Shown: piece by piece, positions 17,288 to 26,719 of the stretch
Layout: the number at the start of each line of letters is the position of its first letter
How positions within the stretch are numbered: the stretch's first letter is position 1
Assembly: GCF_000717345.1 (NCBI RefSeq)
Contig: NZ_JNZA01000001.1
Location: 248,001-312,000, forward strand
Direction of reading: 5' to 3'
Length of the DNA stretch: 64,000 nucleotides
Origin: Streptomyces lydicus
GTDB taxonomy: Bacteria; Actinomycetota; Actinomycetes; Streptomycetales; Streptomycetaceae
Notes under the pieces: generated by a model
Databases searched by the model: none
What the model saw: only the letters and a program-made list of their open reading frames with translations
What the model was told of the DNA's origin: nothing
Translations under genes and position numbers: made by a program

Positions 17288-17938
17288 ATGACCCAGCATC
17301 CCCCTACCGCCCTGCACCTGGCACCCGGCGACCCGGACGCTCCGATACCCGCGCAGGCCGCACTGCGCGTCGTCCAGGAAAATGACGGCATCGACCTGGT
17401 CGCAGCCGAACGCGCCGCCGGACAGTTCCTGCAGGCACTCGGCATCAGCACCGCATCCGAGAGCCTGCACGGAACGCCGGGGCGCATGGCCCGCGCCTAC
17501 GCCGAGCTGTTCAGCCCCCGACCGTTCGACCTGACCACCTTCCCCAACGACGAGGGCTATGACGAACTCGTCCTGGCCCGCAGCATCCCCGTGCGCTCGG
17601 TGTGCGAACACCATCTGCTGCCGTTCGTCGGCACCGCCCACGTCGGGTACCTGCCCGGCCGACGCATCCTCGGCCTGTCGAAACTCGCCCGCGTCGTCGA
17701 ACACTTCGCCTGCCGCCCGCAGGTCCAGGAACGCCTCACCAAACAGGTCGCCGACTGGCTGCAGACCCAACTCGAGCCCAAGGGCGTGGGTGTCGTGATC
17801 GAGGCCGAACACACCTGCATGACCCTGCGCGGCGTCCAGGCCACCGGCTCCAGCACCCTCACCTCCACCCTCCTGGGCACCCTGCGCAGCGATGCGCGCT
17901 CACGCAGCGAATTCCTGGCCCTGGCCGGCCTCACCTGA
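17288..17938 (+). CDS. folE: GTP cyclohydrolase I (paralogue)
   Basis: A 216-aa FolE converting GTP to 7,8-dihydroneopterin triphosphate. The zinc ligands are visible in SVCEHHLLPFVG (Cys and His) and AEHTCMTLRG (Cys), with the catalytic segment GLSKLARVVE between them. The start at 17288 follows the upstream stop by one base. No folate, queuosine or molybdopterin gene is near; the partners are membrane proteins and arsC, so this may be a stress- or metal-responsive second copy rather than the housekeeping enzyme. That last point is inference. Confidence 0.9.
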   Translation: MTQHPPTALHLAPGDPDAPIPAQAALRVVQENDGIDLVAAERAAGQFLQALGISTASESLHGTPGRMARAYAELFSPRPFDLTTFPNDEGYDELVLARSIPVRSVCEHHLLPFVGTAHVGYLPGRRILGLSKLARVVEHFACRPQVQERLTKQVADWLQTQLEPKGVGVVIEAEHTCMTLRGVQATGSSTLTSTLLGTLRSDARSRSEFLALAGLT

Positions 17939-17997
17939 CCTGACCGCACCATGCGGGGCACCGCTTCGCCCGGACACCAACGAAAGACACCCACCCG

Positions 17998-18354
17998 ATG
18001 GAAATCTGGATCAACCCGGCCTGCTCCAAGTGCCGGTCCGCGCTGTCGCTGCTCGACGCAGAAGAGGCGCAGTACACAGTGCGGCACTACTTGGAAGAGC
18101 CGCCGACCGCAGACGAACTCGACGCGGTCCTGCGGCGCCTGGCCCTGGAACCGTGGGACATCACCCGCCTCGGCGAACCCATCGCCGCCGAACTGGGCCT
18201 GGCGGCGTGGCCGCGCGAAGCGGCGGACCGCACCCGGTGGATCGAGACGTTGACCGCCCACCCCACGTTGATCCAGCGGCCGATCATCACCGCCGACGAC
18301 GGGACGACAGTGCTGGGCCGGTCACCGGAGGCGGTGCGCTCCGTCCTGCCGTAG
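17998..18354 (+). CDS. arsC: ArsC-family reductase (glutaredoxin-type arsenate reductase/Spx fold)
   Basis: A 118-aa ArsC-fold protein opening MEIWINPACSKCRSAL, where Cys9 corresponds to the catalytic cysteine and Cys12 is an extra resolving-type cysteine. ITRLGEP and TLIQRPIITADD match the active-site arginine region. It lies 59 bp after folE. No arsR, arsB or acr3 is adjacent, so a general oxidative-stress reductase role is as likely as arsenate detoxification. Confidence 0.85.
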   Translation: MEIWINPACSKCRSALSLLDAEEAQYTVRHYLEEPPTADELDAVLRRLALEPWDITRLGEPIAAELGLAAWPREAADRTRWIETLTAHPTLIQRPIITADDGTTVLGRSPEAVRSVLP

Positions 18355-18489
18355 CGCCGCAGACTGGATTCCGCCGCTCTCACCGCTGGCATCGTCGACG
18401 TACGAATGACCAGCAGCCGGTGGCGGGGCGATGCCCGGGTGCGAAACCCGCGTGCGGTCCAGCGCTCGCGCGTGATAGTCCACCCTGCC

Positions 18490-19062
18490 ATGGACGATCT
18501 TGTGACAGCGCGGCTCGTACTTCATCCGCTGAGCATCAGCGAAGCCGAGCGAGTGCTGACCGGAGAACCGGATGACACCGCCCGATGGGCGCCCGACTAC
18601 CCCGCGGAGGGCGACGTTTCCGCGGCCAGACGATTCCTCAATACCTGTGCGAACACCGGTGATCCCCGACCGTTCGGCACGTACGAAATCCGTCGCAGCG
18701 AGGACGGGCGCACCATCGGCGGCGTGGACTTCCACGGAACTCCGGACGAAAACGGCAGTGTCACGATCGGCTACGGCCTCATCCCGTCAGCGCAGGGCAA
18801 GGGATACGCCTCCGAAGCCCTCCGCGCCCTGCTGGCGTTCGCGCGCGCCCACGGCGTCACCAGCGTGGAAGGCGACACCGACCGCGACAACACCGCCTCC
18901 CAACACGTCATGGCCGCGGTCGGCATGCGACTGGTCGCCGAAGACGAACGACTGAAGTACTACAAGATCACCTGGAACGGGACAACGGAGATTGCTGAGC
19001 CGAAACACCAACCACACCAAGCTCACCTCACCCGTGACCAGCAGTTGCGGGCAAGCTTTTGA
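18490..19062 (+). CDS. GNAT N-acetyltransferase (RimJ/RimL-like)
   Basis: A 190-aa acetyltransferase with TARLVLHPLS at the start, as in RimJ/RimL proteins, and the acetyl-CoA loop LIPSAQGKGYASEALRALLAFA at about residues 98-119. The EGDTDRDNTASQHVMAAVGM segment is also typical. The ATG at 18490 is chosen because homology begins there, although no clear ribosome-binding site is seen. The C-terminal 25 residues are a non-conserved extension. The substrate is unknown. Confidence 0.82.
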   Translation: MDDLVTARLVLHPLSISEAERVLTGEPDDTARWAPDYPAEGDVSAARRFLNTCANTGDPRPFGTYEIRRSEDGRTIGGVDFHGTPDENGSVTIGYGLIPSAQGKGYASEALRALLAFARAHGVTSVEGDTDRDNTASQHVMAAVGMRLVAEDERLKYYKITWNGTTEIAEPKHQPHQAHLTRDQQLRASF

Positions 19063-19105
19063 GGAAGGATGGCCACGTGACCAGTGCGAGGAAACGAGGC
19101 CAGCT

Positions 19106-19570
19106 GTGACGGAGCCGAAGGCAGTGGACCTGATCCACTTGGAGGACGGGGACGGCAACCGCTGCACAGTGCGCGTCACCGGCCGCTTCCGGCCCGGAGT
19201 CCTGACCGGCCACGACATCCTGTGCGCTGACGTCCTGGTATCCGCGAGCTTCGTCGACGCGCGTTTGGAGATGTGTCTCTCCCCGCAGGACCTCTCGTCC
19301 TGGCAGCAGTCGCTGGCCGAACTCACCCCGGGCGGCAACGCGAGCCTCGGTGGAGACCGGGGCCTGCATCTCGGTATCCACGTGAATGACGAGCGATCGG
19401 TCTCTGTCTGGGTCGAGGATCCAGACCGTCTCACCACAGCGTTGACGATCCGGCCGCCGGCCGGCTGGCTCGACGAACACCACGACCGACTCCAGCAGGT
19501 TCGGCAAGCCTGGCCCAGAGAGGTCGTGGAAACGGCTCCCATGGCGTACGAGTGGGCACTCCGCCCCTGA
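19106..19570 (+). CDS. DUF5959-type Streptomyces protein
   Basis: A 154-aa protein beginning at GTG 19106 with GAGG upstream. Blocks such as VDLIHLEDGDGNRCTVRVTGR and CLSPQDLSSWQQSL are those of a Streptomyces-restricted family annotated as DUF5959. It is acidic, with no signal peptide or membrane segment. It lies between two acetyltransferase genes on the same strand. Function unknown; the family name is from memory. Confidence 0.7.
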   Translation: MTEPKAVDLIHLEDGDGNRCTVRVTGRFRPGVLTGHDILCADVLVSASFVDARLEMCLSPQDLSSWQQSLAELTPGGNASLGGDRGLHLGIHVNDERSVSVWVEDPDRLTTALTIRPPAGWLDEHHDRLQQVRQAWPREVVETAPMAYEWALRP

Positions 19571-19639
19571 CAAGCACGGACTCCGCGGAGACACTCACCG
19601 GCGACCCGCAGCGTGAGCCACGAAAGGCACGAGACAACA

Positions 19640-20335
19640 GTGAACGGTCACACCACGGCACTCGACGACCCGGTGGGGGAGTCGCTTCGCGGTCGGCACG
19701 CCCACCTCGCCCGCCGGCGCGGCCGTGCCGCCACCTACCTTCCCGACGTCGCGACCTTCGCCGCGGTGTCCGCTGCCCCTGACGAGGCGGAGTGGGCCGA
19801 CCTGGCCCGGCTTCTGGGCCGGGGCGAGCTCGCCGACATGTTCAGTTCCCCGGCGACGCCGCCGACGAGCTGGGCGCCGGTCTTTGCCCTTGACGGCCGT
19901 CAGATGACCTGGTCCGCAAGCAGCCCTCCGCGCGTTCCGCATGCCGGCCCAGACATCGAGGAACTGACCGCGCAAGACATCCCCGACATGCTCGACCTCG
20001 TCGCACGTACCCGACCGGGACCCTTCTGGCCGCGCACCAACGAACTCGGCACCTACCTGGGCATCCGCGTGCACGGCGCGCTGGTGGCGATGGCCGGCGA
20101 GCGGCTCCGCCCTCCGGGATGGACCGAGATCAGCACCGTCTGCACCGCTCCCGAGGCCCGCGGACAAGGCCACGCCGCCCGCCTGATCAGCACCCTTGCC
20201 GCGCGTATCGCGGCGCGGAACGAGCGTCCCTTCCTGCACGTGGCCGAGACGAACACCGGCGCGATCGCACTCTACGAGCGGCTCGGCTTCCGGACCCGCA
20301 GGCACGTGACGTTCCGCGGGTTCCGCGTGGCTTGA
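19640..20335 (+). CDS. GNAT N-acetyltransferase (FR47-like)
   Basis: A protein of about 231 aa (240 if the GTG at 19613 is used). The N-terminal half is a family-specific domain of about 100 residues. The C-terminal half is an FR47-type GNAT fold with the acetyl-CoA loop CTAPEARGQGHAARLIS and the segment TNTGAIALYERLGF. GTG 19640 is preferred because AAAGG lies upstream and the residues before it are not family-like. The substrate is unknown. Confidence 0.82.
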   Translation: MNGHTTALDDPVGESLRGRHAHLARRRGRAATYLPDVATFAAVSAAPDEAEWADLARLLGRGELADMFSSPATPPTSWAPVFALDGRQMTWSASSPPRVPHAGPDIEELTAQDIPDMLDLVARTRPGPFWPRTNELGTYLGIRVHGALVAMAGERLRPPGWTEISTVCTAPEARGQGHAARLISTLAARIAARNERPFLHVAETNTGAIALYERLGFRTRRHVTFRGFRVA

Positions 20336-20398
20336 CAACCCCGAGCGGGACGCAGGTGACCAGCGCGCTTGCTAGAAGGGGATGTCACCGGTGTGACC

Positions 20399-20404
20399 TA
20401 GAGT
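20399..20404 (+). promoter_or_regulatory. -10 hexamer giving a leaderless transcript
   Basis: TAGAGT ends exactly 7 nt before the ATG at 20412, placing the predicted transcription start at the start codon. The imperfect palindrome GTCACCGGTGTGAC (20384-20397) abuts it and may be an operator. Confidence 0.45.
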
Positions 20405-20411
20405 CCCGGCC

Positions 20412-21062
20412 ATGACGACTCTGATGATCGAAAATGGTCCTTCTGCGCCGGATGCGCTGGTGACCCGGACAGGCGGAGTGCCCCTGGCTGGGGTCGGCAC
20501 CGAATGGCCATGCTGCTCCTCATGTGAGGGCCCGATGCAGTTCCTTGCCCAGGTTGTCCTGGATGACCTCGGAGAAGAGGAGGGGGAGAGCAAGGGAAAG
20601 GGAGGAGTCCTTGCCCTGTTCGCCTGCCAGAACGACCCGGGCATGTGCGACGACTGGGAGCCGCGCTCCGGAGGCAACCGGGCCTTGCTCTTCCCACTGG
20701 ATGGCCTTGGGCCGATACCCCTCCCTGAGGGGGACGAGGAGGCGCCGCTCGTGCTCGGCGACGTTCGGGCCGTCGTCCTGGAGCGCGAGTCCGAGGACGA
20801 CTACGATCTGGCGCGCGCAGCGTGGGCAGCGAGAAGTGAACGACCCGAGTCGTCTGTGCTGGGGCAGCTTGGGGGACGTCCTGCCTGGATTCAGGCAGAC
20901 GAGACACCCTCCTGCCCCTCATGCGCCCGTACGATGCCGTTCATCGTCCAGCTGGAGGAAGGCCCGGATCACAGCACCTCGATGAACTTCGGTGGTGCGG
21001 GCAGTGCCTACGCATTCGCCTGCGAGCCGTGTGGCCGCGCGTTGTTCCTGTGGCAGTGCTGA
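20412..21062 (+). CDS. DUF1963-like protein with Cys pairs
   Basis: A 216-aa protein opening with GVPLAGVGTEWPCCSSCEGPMQFLAQV, a block typical of YwqG/DUF1963 proteins where CxxC pairs precede MQFLAQ. A second Cys pair is in CPSCARTMPFIVQL, and ACEPCGRALFLWQC closes the protein. The pairs could form zinc ribbons. DUF1963 proteins are often found near contact-dependent or polymorphic toxin genes, but none is seen here. No ribosome-binding site; probably leaderless. Confidence 0.78.
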   Translation: MTTLMIENGPSAPDALVTRTGGVPLAGVGTEWPCCSSCEGPMQFLAQVVLDDLGEEEGESKGKGGVLALFACQNDPGMCDDWEPRSGGNRALLFPLDGLGPIPLPEGDEEAPLVLGDVRAVVLERESEDDYDLARAAWAARSERPESSVLGQLGGRPAWIQADETPSCPSCARTMPFIVQLEEGPDHSTSMNFGGAGSAYAFACEPCGRALFLWQC

Positions 21063-21224
21063 AGCCGACCCGGCGATCTGGGACCTTCACGTGCATGCCG
21101 TCAGTGGACGGTCGCGGGTTCTCCTCGGCGAGCTCGTTGTTGGGCTCGGCCAGTTCGTGATGGGCCAGCTGCTCGACTCTACGTGTCCCGCACGTGGGGG
21201 TTGACGTCCGGTCGCGGACGAGGC

Positions 21225-21249
21225 GGCCCCGGTGCGCCGCACCGGGGCC
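21225..21249 (-). terminator. Hairpin terminator
   Basis: A perfect 11-bp stem (GGCCCCGGTGC and its complement) with a 3-nt loop, 21 bp beyond the stop of the leftward secreted-protein gene. Confidence 0.75.
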
Positions 21250-21269
21250 CGCAGGGGAGCTATGCGGCT

Positions 21270-21704
21270 TCAGAACGTCCAGGTGGTGTACCACGTGGCC
21301 TGACTGGAGGGATGTGCCAGGTCGGAGGTGACTCCACTGAGGCGGCCGTCAGTGCCTCGGGAGCCTATGTAGCGGCCCTTCGAGCCGTCGCTCCAGGCGA
21401 TGACGAAGTAGATGTAGGAACCGTCCACGAACCCCTGCTCGATGGTGCCCGTTGTCGTACTTCCCGTCCTGGCTATACCGGTGAGCTTGCCCTGGGCGTC
21501 CTGGGTCACGGAGAGCGTGGCGTTGGACGAATTGCTCTGGTACACGGTCCAGATCCCTCCGACGTTGAAGCCGGCTGAGGCTGCCTTGGCCACCGGTGCC
21601 ACGGAGGGCCGGTGCGCCGCGGCCTGAGCGGCGGGTGCGGCGAGGACGGTGCCACCCAGTGCGACGGAGAGAGCCACGGCGGCCGTGACGAGTCTGACGC
21701 GCAT
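21270..21704 (-). CDS. Secreted beta-rich small protein
   Basis: A 144-aa protein with a Sec signal peptide (RLVTAAVALSVALGGTVLA, cleavage likely after AQA near residue 28). The mature part contains GIWTVYQSNSSNATLSVTQD, GTIEQGFVDGSYIYFVIAW and WYTTWTF, suggesting a small beta-barrel similar in pattern to avidin-like or lipocalin-like folds. There are no cysteines. Function unknown. A hairpin terminator follows directly. Confidence 0.78.
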   Translation of the reverse strand: MRVRLVTAAVALSVALGGTVLAAPAAQAAAHRPSVAPVAKAASAGFNVGGIWTVYQSNSSNATLSVTQDAQGKLTGIARTGSTTTGTIEQGFVDGSYIYFVIAWSDGSKGRYIGSRGTDGRLSGVTSDLAHPSSQATWYTTWTF

Positions 21705-22039
21705 GCGGATTCCTTTCCCAAAAAGGCAATTTATGCGGCATAGGGCCTTCTGCGGAGACCTGAGCCTCGCAGGAGCAGCTGTTCCCGCCCAGGCGAGAAC
21801 CGGTCATTGGCGGACATGCGGTCGACCGGAATGTGACGTGACGGCACCGAGCCCGGTAAGGAATCCGCCGGCAAAGTCCGTCTGGGGCTGGGGCGGGCCG
21901 CCGTCCTCGCCCTCGATGAACGCGTCCCGCGCCGAAACCCCGATTACCCGACGGCAGATCTTCGGGGAGCCCGCATGGGCACATCCGATGCCGTGTGCCT
22001 GTCCCACGGCTGGTGGCACAGGCGCTTAAATATCGGAGT
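21705..22039. other. Intergenic region
   Basis: About 335 bp between the divergent secreted protein and the 85-aa ORF. No coding bias is seen. It should hold the promoters of both genes; AAAGGAAT before 21704 is the ribosome-binding site of the secreted protein. Confidence 0.35.
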
Positions 22040-22297
22040 GTGACTACAGAGCCGCAGCGCTTCAAGATCTTGTTGGTGCCCGAACACGTTGAGGGCAGAG
22101 GCGGTGCCTCCGCGGAGGACTCAGCCGTGCGATCGGCGGTCGTCGAGGCCACAGGCGAGACGGGCGCCTCTGGCTACCCCCGCTACGCCGGGAACGGAAT
22201 CGTGGCCGACATCGACCCCAGCACGCGTACGGTCGAGGCGGTACTCGTCGATGGCGCAGAGCTGGACTATGGGCTTACCGCGAGGGTCACTTCCTGA
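22040..22297 (+). CDS. Hypothetical protein, DUF6296-like
   Basis: An 85-aa protein from GTG 22040 with CGGAG close upstream. It opens PQRFKILLVPEHVEGRGG and has VVEATGETGASGYPRYAGNGI, a pattern seen in small Streptomyces proteins annotated as DUF6296. It is acidic and soluble, with no signal. Family assignment is tentative. Confidence 0.5.
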   Translation: MTTEPQRFKILLVPEHVEGRGGASAEDSAVRSAVVEATGETGASGYPRYAGNGIVADIDPSTRTVEAVLVDGAELDYGLTARVTS

Positions 22298-22639
22298 TCG
22301 TGAAGCGGGGAAGCGGCCTGCACACGCGCGATGTGTGGCTTGTTGGCCTGCAGGTGTGCGCGCATGCTCAGGCTGCTTGAGAGCGCTCCCGAGGAGCGGG
22401 CGCCGGAACAGGGGGTGCCGCGCGATCCGGCCCGTCCAGCGGTGTGGCGGCGGGCAGTGGCACGGTGCGCGTCTACGCCGCATATCGGGTGCGAGGACAC
22501 CTAAAGGCATTCTGCCAGAAGGCGCTTCTTTCGAGACAATTGCGGAAGTATCCCCTTCATGGCTATCGCGAGTCCTGTGGACTGATCGTCGTTTTTGTAC
22601 TGCGAGAAGTGTGGGACGGCCGGTGATCGGGAGGGGCTC
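22298..22639. other. Upstream region of the LAL regulator gene
   Basis: No gene seen. The last 150 bp are less GC-rich and should hold the regulator promoter. A short inverted repeat AGAAG-GCG-CTTCT lies at 22517-22529. Confidence 0.35.
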
Positions 22640-25507
22640 ATGGCGCTCGGGGAGATCGGCCGCGGGAGCGAGACGGCGCGGCTCCGTGCCCTGCTTGACC
22701 AGTCCCGTAGGGGCCGCGGGGCGGTGGATCTGACGGTCGTCCGTGGCGAGCCAGGAGCGGGGAAGTCGGCGCTGCTGGACGCTTTCGGAGAGGAAGCCTC
22801 CGCAGCTGGGTTCCGCGTGGCCGCGGTACGGGGGACAGGACTGGGGGAGCGCCCGTATGCGGCGGTCCATCGGCTCATCGCCCAGTTACGGCCCGGTGAC
22901 GGCCAATTCTTGGCGGACCAGTACTGCACACCGGATGGCGACCCTGTCCAGGGGTGGGCTGCCGTGGTGCAGACAGGGAGGAAGACCCCCATTGCCCTGT
23001 GTGTGGACGACGTGGCCCGTGTCGACAACTGGTCGCTCCGATGGCTGCTGGATCTGTCCCGGACAGTGCCGCCGATGCCGCTGGCCATCGTGCTCACGGC
23101 CACGATCTGCGGCGCCGGGGCCTGGGCCGCCGCCACGAATGGCACCTCCCACGCGCCCGTCTCCGTACTCCTCACCGCGGCCGAGCCCATCGACATGCCG
23201 GGGCTGCGCACGGAGGATCTGCCCGAAGCTGCCGCCGCACGATGTGGCGTCGTTCTCGACGCTCGGACCGCCGCGGTGTGTGGCGACCTCACCGGAGGTA
23301 ATCCCGCACTCCTGCATGCCCTGCTGGCGCCGCACTCCGACAGCGCGCCCACGGAGGACGCGCTCCGCGCCACCGCGGCATCAGGTGCTCTGACGGGAGC
23401 CGACCGGTGGCTGGCGCCGCTCGGCACGCCCGCCCTGGCCCTGGCGCGGGCAGTCGCCGTGCTCGGTGGCGGCGCCGAGGTCGCGGTCAGCGCTGAACTG
23501 GCTCACCTCACGGTCGAGGAGGCGCTCGCGGCCGTCGACCAACTCGTCGACGCCTGTGTGCTCGCCAACCGCACCCCGTTGGCCTTTCGCCACCCGCTCC
23601 TGGAGGCGATGGTCCTCGGCAGCATCGCCGCCGGCACCCGGACTGCGCTGCATCTGCGGGCAGCTGCCCTGCTGCGCGACCGGCAGGCTGAAGCCACCTC
23701 CGTCGCCCACCACCTGCTCGCCACCGGCCCCGTGGGAGAGGAATGGGCGAAGCGCTGCCTGCGGCTGGCTGCACGTCAGCTGGAGCAGGAGGGCAGGCCC
23801 CACGACGCAGCACGGTATCGGCGCTGCGTCCTCCGCGAGCCCCTCCGTCCCCAGGAAAAGTTGGCCATTCGCCGGGAACTCGCCGAGCTGTACGCCGTCA
23901 TCGACCCCGAGCGTGCCGTTCACCTCTTGGACGCCGCCCGCTGCGAGTCCCATCCCCCTGGCATCGTCGTGGAGTACGCGCTGGCGCTGGCCGCCGTGCT
24001 GGACGGGTGTGGCCGGTCCGAGGACGCCGTCACCGTCCTCGACGACGCTGCCGCCCGGCTCGGACGAACACCGGGCGACAACTCCTGGCAACTGCGGCTA
24101 CGCCTGCACAAGGCTTTCATCTGCCGGCGCGCCCCGCTGTGGCTGGCGCGGGCCGCCGATCCGCTGGGCAAGCTGACCTGCCAGGCGCCACGCCGGGGCG
24201 TCGCCGGCCGGGAACTCGCGGCCCTGCGCTCCGTCCATGCGGTCGATGCCGGCGCCGACCGGGGGGCGGCCGCCCGGTACGCCCGGCAGGGCTTGCCCCG
24301 GGGGGAGGGGTGCGGTTCGGCCACCCTGCTGTGGCACGCCTGCGGCGCGCTGGTGGCGGCCGGTGAAGTCGCCGAGGCGTGGACCCATTGCAGCCGCGGG
24401 CGCCAGGTCTCCGGTCTCCGAGCCGGCCGCTTGGACCACATCACGTTGGCATTGGTGCGCGCGACGGTGTTGCGGGCCCGAGGTGACCTCTCTACCGCCG
24501 ACGCCACCCTGACCCCCATGACTGACCGCCTGCTTTCCTTCGCAGCCGCCGGGCACCCCTTGGCCGTGATCGGCGTGGCGGCCCTGGCCGAGGTGCGGGC
24601 CCTGCGGGGAGCGACGGACTCGGCGCGCTCCCTGCTCGCCGAGAGCGGGCTGGACCGGCACCAGCTGCCGTGGCGGCGGGACTCGGCGTACGCCCTGGCC
24701 GCGCGGGCCGCGGTCCACGAGAGCGACGATCCCGGCCGCGCTGTGGAGGACCTGCTCGCGGCGGGGCGCCTCCTGGACGAGGCCGGCGTGCGCAACCCCG
24801 CGGTGCTCCCTTGGCGCTCCCGTGCCGCTCGGGTCCTCGCGGCGTGCGGGGAACGCGACGAGGCCGCCACACTCGCGGGAGCCGAACTGGAGGACGCCCG
24901 CCGCTGGGGCACCCCGGAATCCGTCGGCACCGCGTTGCACGCCCTGGCACTCGGCGAGTCCGGGGAGCAGCGCATCAGTGTGCTGGCAGAGGCGTCCACG
25001 ACGCTCGCCCGGTCCCCGGACCGCATGCAACATGCCCTGGTGCAGGCGGTCTTGGGGGCGGAGCTTGCCGGGTCCGGCCGGACGGAGGCGGCACGCGTCG
25101 AGTTGCTCTCGGCCCTCCAGCTCGCCCATGCCTGTGGTGCCGATCCGCTGGCGCACCGCATCCAGAGAGCCCTGGGGCCACTCCAGGCAAGGTGCCTGGA
25201 ACCTTTCGCCCCCTCCGGGGCGCTCTCGGCCACTCCCCGCCTCCGCTCGGCCGGTGAGGTGGTGCCCGCTGCGACCCCGGAGCCCGAAGGTCACGCCGCC
25301 GCGCACGCCGCCCATCCGCTCCTGGACAGCCTGACGCCCCAGGAACGGAAGATCCTTCACCTGGCCCGGGACGGATACTCCAACCGTGACATCGCGGGCC
25401 GGCTGTTCGTTGCCGTCCGCACCGTCGAATTCCACCTCTCCGGTGCGTACCGCAAATTGGGCATCGCCGGACGCCGCCAGCTCGCCGAGGTGTTCAGCGG
25501 CGGTTGA
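22640..25507 (+). CDS. LAL (large ATP-binding LuxR) cluster regulator
   Basis: A 955-aa regulator. An N-terminal AAA/STAND domain has Walker A GEPGAGKSALL near residues 36-46 and a Walker B-like segment ALCVDDVARVD. A long helical middle region (TPR-like) follows, and the C-terminal LuxR HTH is LTPQERKILHLARDGYSNRDI to the end. GGGAGGGG precedes the ATG at 22640. A leucine TTA codon lies at codon 83 (22886-22888), so translation should depend on the bldA tRNA. It is convergent with the thiopeptide biosynthetic genes, stops 24 bp from them, and is the likely pathway activator. Confidence 0.9.
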   Translation: MALGEIGRGSETARLRALLDQSRRGRGAVDLTVVRGEPGAGKSALLDAFGEEASAAGFRVAAVRGTGLGERPYAAVHRLIAQLRPGDGQFLADQYCTPDGDPVQGWAAVVQTGRKTPIALCVDDVARVDNWSLRWLLDLSRTVPPMPLAIVLTATICGAGAWAAATNGTSHAPVSVLLTAAEPIDMPGLRTEDLPEAAAARCGVVLDARTAAVCGDLTGGNPALLHALLAPHSDSAPTEDALRATAASGALTGADRWLAPLGTPALALARAVAVLGGGAEVAVSAELAHLTVEEALAAVDQLVDACVLANRTPLAFRHPLLEAMVLGSIAAGTRTALHLRAAALLRDRQAEATSVAHHLLATGPVGEEWAKRCLRLAARQLEQEGRPHDAARYRRCVLREPLRPQEKLAIRRELAELYAVIDPERAVHLLDAARCESHPPGIVVEYALALAAVLDGCGRSEDAVTVLDDAAARLGRTPGDNSWQLRLRLHKAFICRRAPLWLARAADPLGKLTCQAPRRGVAGRELAALRSVHAVDAGADRGAAARYARQGLPRGEGCGSATLLWHACGALVAAGEVAEAWTHCSRGRQVSGLRAGRLDHITLALVRATVLRARGDLSTADATLTPMTDRLLSFAAAGHPLAVIGVAALAEVRALRGATDSARSLLAESGLDRHQLPWRRDSAYALAARAAVHESDDPGRAVEDLLAAGRLLDEAGVRNPAVLPWRSRAARVLAACGERDEAATLAGAELEDARRWGTPESVGTALHALALGESGEQRISVLAEASTTLARSPDRMQHALVQAVLGAELAGSGRTEAARVELLSALQLAHACGADPLAHRIQRALGPLQARCLEPFAPSGALSATPRLRSAGEVVPAATPEPEGHAAAHAAHPLLDSLTPQERKILHLARDGYSNRDIAGRLFVAVRTVEFHLSGAYRKLGIAGRRQLAEVFSGG

Positions 25508-25531
25508 CGACCGGCCGGTGCAGCGCGGGCC

Positions 25532-26719
25532 TCATCGCGTTCCCTCCGCCCACTCAGCGCCGATCCGCCGCCAGCCGGGCTCCTCCCGCCCGTCCGGCGC
25601 GGCCACGTACCTCTCGAAGCTGGCGATGGCCGACGTGCCGTGCACCGACTCCACGGTCCGCGCCGCCAGATGGCACAGCAGACCGCGTTCCACGGGCGCG
25701 AGACCCAGCCGGTTGAGGTGGAGGTAGAGGTAGTTCATCACCAGGCGGAACGAGGCGAACCACGCGTCGTCGACGAGGAATTCCTGGTGCCCATGGTCGG
25801 ACAACAAGAGCGTGTGGAACTCGCTGAGCTGCCGCGTCGGCATACGCGGAGCCAGCGCCGCCCCGCCCATCGACACCTCGCCCGAGGCGAGCAGCGGCTG
25901 CGCGATGCGTTGGTGACGACGCACGGCCCGCGCCCACTCCGGTACGAATGCCACCCCGGAGCCGGTGGCATCGGTGCCCTCCGGCTCCGCGAGGGCCGCT
26001 TCCACCTCCCGCAGCCGTGCGCTCAAGGCGGCTTCCTGGCGGCGGAACCGCTCGTCGAAGCGGGTGCGGTAGGCCACCGGATCGTTCGTGCGGGACAGAA
26101 AGGCGTCCGCGTGCGAGCGCAGTGACAGCACCCCCCGCTCGATCGGGGCCCCGCCGTCCTCGAACGGGATCGCCGCCGCGGCCGCCGTGGTCCACATCAG
26201 GTCCAGGGCCAGCACGGACAAGGGAGCGGTGCGCAGCTGCTCGTACATCCGGAACGCGAGGTCGGTCGTATCGGAGAGGAAGTCCGCCATCAGCTCGCTG
26301 GCGCGGAGCGAGCCGAGCACCTGCAGCCGATGGTCGTACGGGCGCTCCACGACCGTGTTGTCCGGCACCCACGGACGGAGCGGCCCGGGCTCCATCTCCA
26401 GCTCCGCGAGCCGCTCGTGCACGGGTGCCAGCGCGGCCTCGTCCAGCCGCGCGGTGGAGGGGCACGCCCGTAGGTAGTCCGTGACCACGCTCCGCACCAC
26501 CGGGCGAACCCGCGCACACCACGCCGTCTCGTCTGTAAGGAAGTTGAGGCGCAGGTGGGGGCCGCGCAGCCAGTGCCGGCCGAACCAGCAGCCGCGCACC
26601 CAGGGCCGCACGCCGGCGAACGCGGGGCGTACCGCCTCACGGATCAGCTCCGGCTCCGCGGCCTCGTCGTGATGGTGGACGTGCAGACTGTGCCAGGACG
26701 CCTCGACGCCCCCGGTCAT
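25532..26719 (-). CDS. Thiopeptide SpaB-C-domain protein, probable pyridine synthase
   Basis: A 395-aa protein of the thiopeptide-type bacteriocin biosynthesis (SpaB_C) family. The family opening WHSLHVHHHDEAAEPELI and the block RHWLRGPHLRLNF are visible. Its start overlaps the upstream gene stop by 4 bp (ATGA, 26716-26719). It is last in the order LanB, SpaB-C, SpaB-C, which is the tbtB-C-D order of thiomuracin, where the last gene encodes the [4+2] cycloaddition enzyme that makes the pyridine and releases the leader. It also lacks the RxHxxYG-like elimination segment seen in the preceding gene. Role by synteny, moderate certainty. Confidence 0.8.
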   Translation of the reverse strand: MTGGVEASWHSLHVHHHDEAAEPELIREAVRPAFAGVRPWVRGCWFGRHWLRGPHLRLNFLTDETAWCARVRPVVRSVVTDYLRACPSTARLDEAALAPVHERLAELEMEPGPLRPWVPDNTVVERPYDHRLQVLGSLRASELMADFLSDTTDLAFRMYEQLRTAPLSVLALDLMWTTAAAAAIPFEDGGAPIERGVLSLRSHADAFLSRTNDPVAYRTRFDERFRRQEAALSARLREVEAALAEPEGTDATGSGVAFVPEWARAVRRHQRIAQPLLASGEVSMGGAALAPRMPTRQLSEFHTLLLSDHGHQEFLVDDAWFASFRLVMNYLYLHLNRLGLAPVERGLLCHLAARTVESVHGTSAIASFERYVAAPDGREEPGWRRIGAEWAEGTR

